Assembly (NCBI GenBank): GCA_027071315.1
Contig: JALSUP010000007.1
Span: forward strand, 1-47,211
Direction: 5' to 3'
Origin: Sulfurovum sp.
GTDB taxonomy: Bacteria > Campylobacterota > Campylobacteria > Campylobacterales > Sulfurovaceae
Length of the DNA: 47,211 nucleotides
Every line of letters begins with the position of its first letter. Position 1 is the first letter of the stretch. Below, piece by piece: positions 41,383-47,211 of the stretch. The notes beneath the pieces are model-generated. The model saw only the letters and a program-made list of their open reading frames with translations, was not told the origin of the DNA and made no database searches. Position numbers and translations under genes: made by a program.

Positions 41383-43641
41383 ATGAGCATACATAATTCA
41401 TTAAATACCGGAAAAGAGATCACAGTTACCATTGATGGTAAGGTGTGTAAAAGTACCTTTGGAAAGACCATTTTAGAGATCGCAAGAGAGAATGACATTT
41501 ATGTACCGACCATGTGTTACCTGACAAAAGTACAGCCGATCGCATCGTGCCGTATGTGTATTGTCGAGGTAGAAGGTGTGGATGGTATGATTCTCTCCTG
41601 TCAGGAAAAAGCCACAGACGGTGCCGTTGTCAACACGAACAATGACGAGATCTATCATGAGCGTCAGAGTATTATGAAACTCTATAATGTCAACCACCCG
41701 CTTGAGTGTGGTGTCTGTGATAAGAGTGGCGAGTGTGATCTGCAGAACAAAACCATGGAATTTGACCTTGGAGAGCAGTCATTTACAGCCAGAGACCAAC
41801 ACAGACCGGTAGAGAACTGGGGACATGTCTCTTATGACCCGGCACTCTGCATTATGTGTGAAAAGTGTGTCCGTGTCTCTACTGAAATTACGGGAGACGA
41901 AGCACTTAAAGTACAGTTTGGCGGGTATGGTTCGACGATCATCAATACCAAAAAAGAGAAGAACTATGCTTCCTTGGGTGAAGCAGCAGCGGTGTGTCCT
42001 GTCGGTGCTTTGGTCAGTACAGACTTCAAATACACAGCCAATGCATGGGAACTGACAAAGATTCCATCGTCATGTCCCCACTGTGGTGGCGGATGTGACA
42101 TGGCGTATGAAGTGAAGAATGGCAAGATCTACAGAGTGTCCAACACTTTTGAATTTGCCAATCTTTGTGGTGCAGGCAGATACGGTTTTGACTATGCCAA
42201 TGAGAATGTGAACAAAGACAAAGCAGCCTTTGAGAAGGCAGTTGAAGCATTTAAAACAGCCGATACGGTTATCTTTGCTTCTCAAACTTCAAACGAAGAA
42301 GCGTTGATCCTGCAAAAGCTCAAAGAGAAACTGGGATTTAAACTGGTCTCTCATGAAGCCAAAGCCTATCAGTCGTTCATGCAGGCATATGCTGAAATTA
42401 CCGGGAAAAATATGAGTAACGGGACTTTGAAAAAACTTTCAGAGTCACGTGCTGTGATCGTGATGGGGACGAAGATCAACAATGACTCTCCGACAGTCAA
42501 GTATCATATTAACATGGCAAGTAAGTGGCAGCAGGCACGTGTGGCATACATGCACCCGCTTGAAGACCCTGAAATGCAGAGTATTGTGACACAGTTCATT
42601 AAATATGAAGCAGGTTCGGAAGAGGGGGCAGCAGCACTTTTGGCCAATGCACTTCTTTCTGAGGTTGAGTTGCCTAAAACACTGAGAGATTTCATGGACG
42701 ATCTGGACATTGGAAACTTGAGTGCAGAGAGTAACATCGGTGAAGAGGAGCTTGAAGCCCTTAAGAAATCACTCATTAAAAAGTCTGGTTTCTCACTGGT
42801 TGTGGGGACAGACCTCTATGCACACCCAAGAGCAAAGCATATTGCAAAACTGCTTGCCTTGCTTGAGGAGTATGCAGGATTCAATGTCATTTGTGTGCCT
42901 CCTGCAGGAAATGCCATGGGTATTTCACTCATTTGTGACTTGGATGCTGAGGTTGAAGGCAAAACTGTCGGTTACAATGCAGAGGCGGATTTCGTGCTCT
43001 CTGCACTTGGAGAGGGTGATCTGGATATGCCTGCGATGAATCAGCAGGAAGGAACACTCACGACTGTCGATAAACGTGTGGTACCGATGAACGTGGCACT
43101 TGACTATGGCGGATATGTCTTAAATGACATTGCCAATGCACTTGGGCTAAGCGCAGAATATACGATCGATTATACGAAAGTATTGCCTCAGGAGAGTGGT
43201 TTCACAGCACTTGCTTTTGATGACTTGCCAAACTATTTTGATGCCGTAGGGAATGAACATAGAGGGTATGTCTTAAAAGCACAAAAAGTGTCTGTCAGCA
43301 GAAAATTAGATGAAGTAGAAGAGATGGACGGTTTTGACGGTGCAGTGGTGTATAATTGTAATCCGGTAGAGCAGTTTTCACCATTTACTGCGAAGTCAAA
43401 ACTTCTCAAAGAAGAAGCAGTGCTTCTTGGTTCACAGCAGTTTGCCATGGCAACCAAGTTACAAGATGGAGACAAGATCTCTTTCGCCATAGACGGCATA
43501 CAGTTCGATCGTGTGTTTACGATTGATACAACTATGAAAGGAACCATCGCAGTCAACCCTACATTTGATATGGAATTAAGTACTGCTTTGCTATCCTCTT
43601 ATAGATTCAGCAGGTTAGATTTTGAAAGGTTAGGAAGTTAA
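41383..43641 (+). CDS. nuoG: complex I subunit NuoG, first copy
   Basis: A 752-residue iron-sulfur subunit. N-terminal 2Fe-2S ligands are C45, C56, C59 and C73. The His/Cys N5 site is NHPLECGVCDKSGECDLQ. The next 4Fe-4S site is CIMCEKC (about 156-162) with VCPVGAL (about 204). The N7-type site is SCPHCGGGC (about 229-237) plus NLCGAG. The last two thirds are a molybdopterin-oxidoreductase-like fold without a cofactor site. It is followed 1 bp later by a second NuoG, to which it is clearly related (both contain MPAMNQQEGTLT). Confidence 0.93.
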   Translation: MSIHNSLNTGKEITVTIDGKVCKSTFGKTILEIARENDIYVPTMCYLTKVQPIASCRMCIVEVEGVDGMILSCQEKATDGAVVNTNNDEIYHERQSIMKLYNVNHPLECGVCDKSGECDLQNKTMEFDLGEQSFTARDQHRPVENWGHVSYDPALCIMCEKCVRVSTEITGDEALKVQFGGYGSTIINTKKEKNYASLGEAAAVCPVGALVSTDFKYTANAWELTKIPSSCPHCGGGCDMAYEVKNGKIYRVSNTFEFANLCGAGRYGFDYANENVNKDKAAFEKAVEAFKTADTVIFASQTSNEEALILQKLKEKLGFKLVSHEAKAYQSFMQAYAEITGKNMSNGTLKKLSESRAVIVMGTKINNDSPTVKYHINMASKWQQARVAYMHPLEDPEMQSIVTQFIKYEAGSEEGAAALLANALLSEVELPKTLRDFMDDLDIGNLSAESNIGEEELEALKKSLIKKSGFSLVVGTDLYAHPRAKHIAKLLALLEEYAGFNVICVPPAGNAMGISLICDLDAEVEGKTVGYNAEADFVLSALGEGDLDMPAMNQQEGTLTTVDKRVVPMNVALDYGGYVLNDIANALGLSAEYTIDYTKVLPQESGFTALAFDDLPNYFDAVGNEHRGYVLKAQKVSVSRKLDEVEEMDGFDGAVVYNCNPVEQFSPFTAKSKLLKEEAVLLGSQQFAMATKLQDGDKISFAIDGIQFDRVFTIDTTMKGTIAVNPTFDMELSTALLSSYRFSRLDFERLGS

Positions 43642-43642
43642 T

Positions 43643-46099
43643 ATGAGCATAGTCAATATTAAGATTGATGGCAAAGAATTTGCAGTCAAAGAGGGTGAAT
43701 ACATCCTTAATGCCGCACGTGCCAATGATGTTTTTATTCCCGCAATATGTTACTTGACAAGATGTTCGCCAACACTGGCGTGTCGTATTTGTCTTGTAGA
43801 AGCGGACGGAAAACAGGTATATGCATGTAATGCAAAAGTCAAAGAGGGAATGGAGATCACAGTTGATACTCCAAACATTCTTGAAGAGCGTCGTGCCATT
43901 ATGGAAGTATATGATGTCAACCACCCGCTTCAGTGTGGTGTGTGTGACAAGAGTGGGGAGTGTGAACTTCAGAATTATACCCTTGAGATGGGTGTAGATT
44001 CGCAGTCATATATGATCCCGGATACAAAAAGAGACAATATCAACTGGTCTTCTGTCCTGCATTATGATGCAGGGCTTTGTATTGTCTGTGAAAGATGTAC
44101 CACTGTCTGTAAAGACATGATCGGTGATGCAGCCATTACCACTGTTAAAAGAGGTGGTGAAGCACTGGACAAAGGGCTCAAAGAGACCATGCCTAAAGAT
44201 GCATACTCTATGTGGAACAAGCTTCAAAAGTCTATCATTGCACCAAGTAACGGTACAGACTTTACAGACTGTTCTGACTGTGGTGAATGTACGGCAGTCT
44301 GTCCGGTCGGTGCCTTGACAGGAAGAGACTTTGTTTACAGCTCAAATGCATGGGAACTTAAAAGAACACCTGCTACCTGTGCACACTGTTCAAGCGGATG
44401 TCAGATCTATTATGAAACAAAGCACACATCTGTTTCTGACCGTGCAGAGAAGATTTACCGGGTGACCAATGAGTGGAACTATGTTTCTCTTTGTGGTGCG
44501 GGTCGTTACGGTTATGACTTTGAGAACAAAGTCGAAGGAAAAGATGAAACAGCCTTTAACGCTGCCATTGATGCCTTGAAGAAAGCAGATACCATTAGAT
44601 TTAACTCAGTCATCACCAATGAAGAAGCATTAATGCTTCAGACCTTGAAAGAGAAGATGGGTGTGAAGCTCATTAACCCGGATGCAAAAGCATTCCAAAA
44701 GTTCCTTGCTTCTTACAGTTTGGCAGCAGGACAGTCTCTTTATACCTATGACTTTAAAGAAGTCATGGCAACAGATTTTGTCATGTCTGTGGGAGCCTCA
44801 TTGAGAAATGATAATCCAAATGCACGTTACGCTTTCAACAATGTTCAGAAAATGAACAAAGGTGCAGGACTTTACTTCCATCCGGTAGGAGACAACTTAG
44901 TCCCAACCTTTGGTAAATCGGTTGAACTCTTTACGCATAAAGTAGGACTGGAAGAGGCAGCACTCTATTTGATCCTTGATCTTTTTGCAGACAAAGACCA
45001 ATTGCCTGCAGAGACAAAAGAGTATATTGAGAGCTTTAAATCTTCAAGTACGAAAACAGTGAAAGAGAAAGTCATGAAGAGTGTGACTGAAACTGTGATC
45101 GATGAAGAGACAGGTGAAGAGAAAGAAGTGACTAAAAAAGTACCGGAAATGGTAGAAAAAGAGGTCACAGTCGAAAAGAATGGTTTGGTTGAACTGCTTG
45201 GAAATGATGCAGACAAATTTGCTGAAACATTTGAAAAGATGATGAAAAAGAAAGAGTCTTTTTCTCTCATCGTTGGAGAAGACCTTTACTTCCACGAAAA
45301 AGCAGAGAACATTGCAAAACTCATCGCTTTGATCGAAAAAACATCAAGCGTAAAAGTGGCTATGATCCCGCCTAAGACAAACTCTCTGGGTGTGGCACTT
45401 ATTTGTGACCTCGATGACGATGCAAGCGGTTATACTGTCGGATACAATGAAAACGGTGACTTTAAACTTTCTGCACTTGGAGACGGTGACCTTGCGATGC
45501 CGGCTATGAACCAGCAAGAGGGTACATTGACGAACATGCACAAAAGAGTCACGCCAACCAATGCTGCACTTGAATTTAACGGCTATGAGTTGAATGACCT
45601 TATGAAAGTATTGGTCGATGCTCCTGCTGAAACGATCGACTGGACGAAAGCACTTCCGGTTGACAAAGGGTTCCAGGCAGTAGAGTTTGACTCACTTCCA
45701 AATGGTTACCTCAATGATGGTACGGAGAACAGAGGGTATGCCTTGCGTATGATCACGTCAGATGCTGCTGAAGTGAGCGTAGAGAAAGTAGACGAGTCTA
45801 AAGTCCTTGAGGGTGAGATCATTTACAGATGTAATCCACAAAGACAATTCTCTGACTTCTCAGACAAGTCACATGAGATCTTCGAAGCCTTTGGACTCTA
45901 TGCAAGTCCAGCCAAAGCAGAAGCACTTGGTGAAAAAGTAGAAATTGCTTTTGAATCAAAAAGCATCACCGTTTCTGTGATTGCTGATGAGAGAATGGAA
46001 GGGGACATTGTTTCTCTTTCTGACTTCAAAAGTGCAGAAGATGTCTATGGTCTCTTTGACGGATCAAGATACAAAACAGTAACAATGAGAAAGGTGTAA
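43643..46099 (+). CDS. nuoG: complex I subunit NuoG, second copy with an extra cluster
   Basis: An 818-residue paralog of the gene before it. It has the 2Fe-2S ligands (AICYLTR, ACRICLV), the N5 site NHPLQCGVCDKSGECELQ and an N7-like site CAHCSSGC. Between them is an extra four-cysteine pattern: CIVCERCTTVC (about 150-160) and CSDCGECTAVCP (about 210-221), i.e. two ferredoxin-type 4Fe-4S sites where the first copy has one. A charged insert of about 45 residues (about 470-515, rich in E, K, T and V) is also unique to this copy. Tight spacing and shared operon suggest that both are complex I parts. Confidence 0.9.
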   Translation: MSIVNIKIDGKEFAVKEGEYILNAARANDVFIPAICYLTRCSPTLACRICLVEADGKQVYACNAKVKEGMEITVDTPNILEERRAIMEVYDVNHPLQCGVCDKSGECELQNYTLEMGVDSQSYMIPDTKRDNINWSSVLHYDAGLCIVCERCTTVCKDMIGDAAITTVKRGGEALDKGLKETMPKDAYSMWNKLQKSIIAPSNGTDFTDCSDCGECTAVCPVGALTGRDFVYSSNAWELKRTPATCAHCSSGCQIYYETKHTSVSDRAEKIYRVTNEWNYVSLCGAGRYGYDFENKVEGKDETAFNAAIDALKKADTIRFNSVITNEEALMLQTLKEKMGVKLINPDAKAFQKFLASYSLAAGQSLYTYDFKEVMATDFVMSVGASLRNDNPNARYAFNNVQKMNKGAGLYFHPVGDNLVPTFGKSVELFTHKVGLEEAALYLILDLFADKDQLPAETKEYIESFKSSSTKTVKEKVMKSVTETVIDEETGEEKEVTKKVPEMVEKEVTVEKNGLVELLGNDADKFAETFEKMMKKKESFSLIVGEDLYFHEKAENIAKLIALIEKTSSVKVAMIPPKTNSLGVALICDLDDDASGYTVGYNENGDFKLSALGDGDLAMPAMNQQEGTLTNMHKRVTPTNAALEFNGYELNDLMKVLVDAPAETIDWTKALPVDKGFQAVEFDSLPNGYLNDGTENRGYALRMITSDAAEVSVEKVDESKVLEGEIIYRCNPQRQFSDFSDKSHEIFEAFGLYASPAKAEALGEKVEIAFESKSITVSVIADERMEGDIVSLSDFKSAEDVYGLFDGSRYKTVTMRKV

Positions 46100-46100
46100 T

Positions 46101-47153
46101 ATGGAAGTAGCAACATATACAAAGGTCGAAACATTCGTAAATCATTTACCGGAAGTGACGGCAACAGGTGTGATCATTAAAGCGATCATCATTCTGGCTG
46201 TCATCGCGGCAATTGCCGGTTTTGGTACCTATATTGAAAGAAAAGTACTTGCATTCATGCAAAGAAGACTGGGGCCTATGCACGTAGGACCTCATGGCTT
46301 ACTTCAGCTTGTTGCTGATGGTATTAAACTCTTTACCAAAGAGGATATCGTGCCTCAAAATGCCAATCCGCTGATCTTTAAGATCGCACCGTCCATTACG
46401 GCGGCGACAGCGTTTATCGCATTGGCGGCGGTACCTGTTTTCCCTGACTTTACCATTCCTGAGTGGGTACCGCTTCTTGGAGGTGTCTTTGTACCCTCTA
46501 TTGCAGCGGATCTGAATATTGGTATTCTTTTTGTGCTTGGTATGATGGCAGCGGGTCTTTACGGACCACTTCTGGCAGGTATGGCACAGGCGAACAAATG
46601 GGGTATTATCGGTTCAGCAAGAACAGCAGTACAGTTTCTCTCTTATGAAGTGGTGACCGGGCTTTCTATTCTTGCACCCATCATGTTGGTCGGGTCATTG
46701 TCGTTTGTTGACTTCAATGACTATCAGCAGGGTGGCATCAGTCACTGGATGATCTGGCAGCAGCCAGTTGCATTTGTGCTTTTCCTTATTGCCGGATTTG
46801 CAGAGACGAACAGAACACCATTTGACCTTCTTGAGCATGAAGCGGAAGTGGTTTCCGGGTATGCAACAGAGTATTCAGGGATGAGATGGGGTATGTTCTT
46901 TATTGGAGAGTATGCCAACATGATCACCGTTGCAGTGATTGCTTCTGTGGTTTTCCTTGGTGGATACAGTGTGGAAGGAATTGGTTGGTTGACGATTATT
47001 CTTAAAGTGGCTTTCTTCTTCTTCTTAATGTTATGGGTAAGAGCAGCTTGGCCACACATAAGACCAGATCAGTTGATGTGGCTGTGTTGGAAAGTCTTAA
47101 TGCCGCTTGCAGTAGTCAATATCGTGATTACTGGTATTGTGATGATGGTATAA
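46101..47153 (+). CDS. nuoH: complex I subunit NuoH
   Basis: A 350-residue membrane subunit next to the quinone site, with about eight spans. Signatures are TYIERKVLAFMQRRLGPMHVGP near the start, LLQLVADGIKLFTKED and AETNRTPFDLLEHEAEVVSGY in the middle. It starts 1 bp after the second nuoG. Confidence 0.97.
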   Translation: MEVATYTKVETFVNHLPEVTATGVIIKAIIILAVIAAIAGFGTYIERKVLAFMQRRLGPMHVGPHGLLQLVADGIKLFTKEDIVPQNANPLIFKIAPSITAATAFIALAAVPVFPDFTIPEWVPLLGGVFVPSIAADLNIGILFVLGMMAAGLYGPLLAGMAQANKWGIIGSARTAVQFLSYEVVTGLSILAPIMLVGSLSFVDFNDYQQGGISHWMIWQQPVAFVLFLIAGFAETNRTPFDLLEHEAEVVSGYATEYSGMRWGMFFIGEYANMITVAVIASVVFLGGYSVEGIGWLTIILKVAFFFFLMLWVRAAWPHIRPDQLMWLCWKVLMPLAVVNIVITGIVMMV

Positions 47154-47162
47154 GGAGAGAAT

Positions 47163-47211
47163 ATGGGATTAGAACAATTTAAAAACAGAAATGTAGGAAC
47201 ACAGACTTACA
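47163..47211 (+). CDS. nuoI: start of NuoI (cut by window end)
   Basis: ATG at 47163 with AAGGAGAG upstream opens a frame (MGLEQFKNRN...) that runs to the window edge. Only 16 residues are visible; the assignment to NuoI rests on its place after nuoH, the usual order, and not on visible cluster motifs. Confidence 0.65.
   Translation, partial: MGLEQFKNRNVGTQTY

Overview
This window looks like a chromosomal segment of a Campylobacterota (Epsilonproteobacteria) bacterium, most probably a Sulfurovum/Sulfurimonas-type chemolithotroph. The main reasons are the complex I operon, in which the usual NuoE and NuoF are replaced by a lineage-type NuoE-position protein and a GltD-like flavoprotein and NuoG is present twice. 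TATAAT-type -10 elements without clear -35 boxes and frequent TTG starts also fit. Genus is an inference from gene content only; no database was searched.

Layout. 1-2571: the tail of a possible gene, a small c-type cytochrome lipoprotein, and a PhoX-type phosphatase lipoprotein, the last two on the minus strand. 2572-6622: divergent phosphate region with a three-repeat Pho-box-like element, then pstC-pstA-pstB-phoU and an OmpR/PhoB-type response regulator; no pstS and no histidine kinase are present. 6683-10109: recQ, a RAYT (REP-associated tyrosine transposase) inside an array of seven alternating hairpins, and rnhB. 14841 down to 10200 (minus): lapB-like TPR gene, rnhA, rnc, aroC and a YdgA-like protein. 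14898-17560: dnaG, a parvulin, tRNA-Ala and a small secreted protein. 17632-23167: a three-gene RND efflux operon. 23270-24940: two identical tRNA-Glu genes, a lipoprotein and nfo. 25031-33288: fadL, an acyl-CoA synthetase, and an N-acetylglucosamine PTS set (nagA, IIA, nagE, HPr-EI fusion). 33360-35507: an AAA+ ATPase and a membrane-anchored rhodanese. 35707-47211: nuoABCD, NuoE-position protein, NuoF/GltD hybrid, two nuoG, nuoH and the start of nuoI.

The most unusual theme is a set of REP-like hairpins in four sequence families (stems GGTGTTGT, GGTTGGCT, GGTGCGT, GGGCAGAC). All share one design: the tetranucleotide GTAG directly followed by a 7-8 bp stem and a 2-6 nt loop. Family A surrounds the RAYT gene. 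In three places (RAYT, rnhA, acyl-CoA synthetase) the TAG stop codon of a gene is the TAG of the hairpin's GTAG foot, which suggests that GTAG is the insertion target and that stop codons are harmless landing sites.

The second theme is respiratory: complex I here seems to have lost the FMN/NADH domain of NuoF and kept only its iron-sulfur C-terminal piece, fused to a GltD-like FAD/NAD(P)H module. It also carries two tandem NuoG proteins, the second with an extra ferredoxin-type cluster motif. Other points of note are two closely related 25-bp palindromes upstream of recQ and the RAYT gene, a palindromic divergent promoter at 33.3 kb, and several -10 boxes placed so close to the start codon that leaderless mRNAs are expected.
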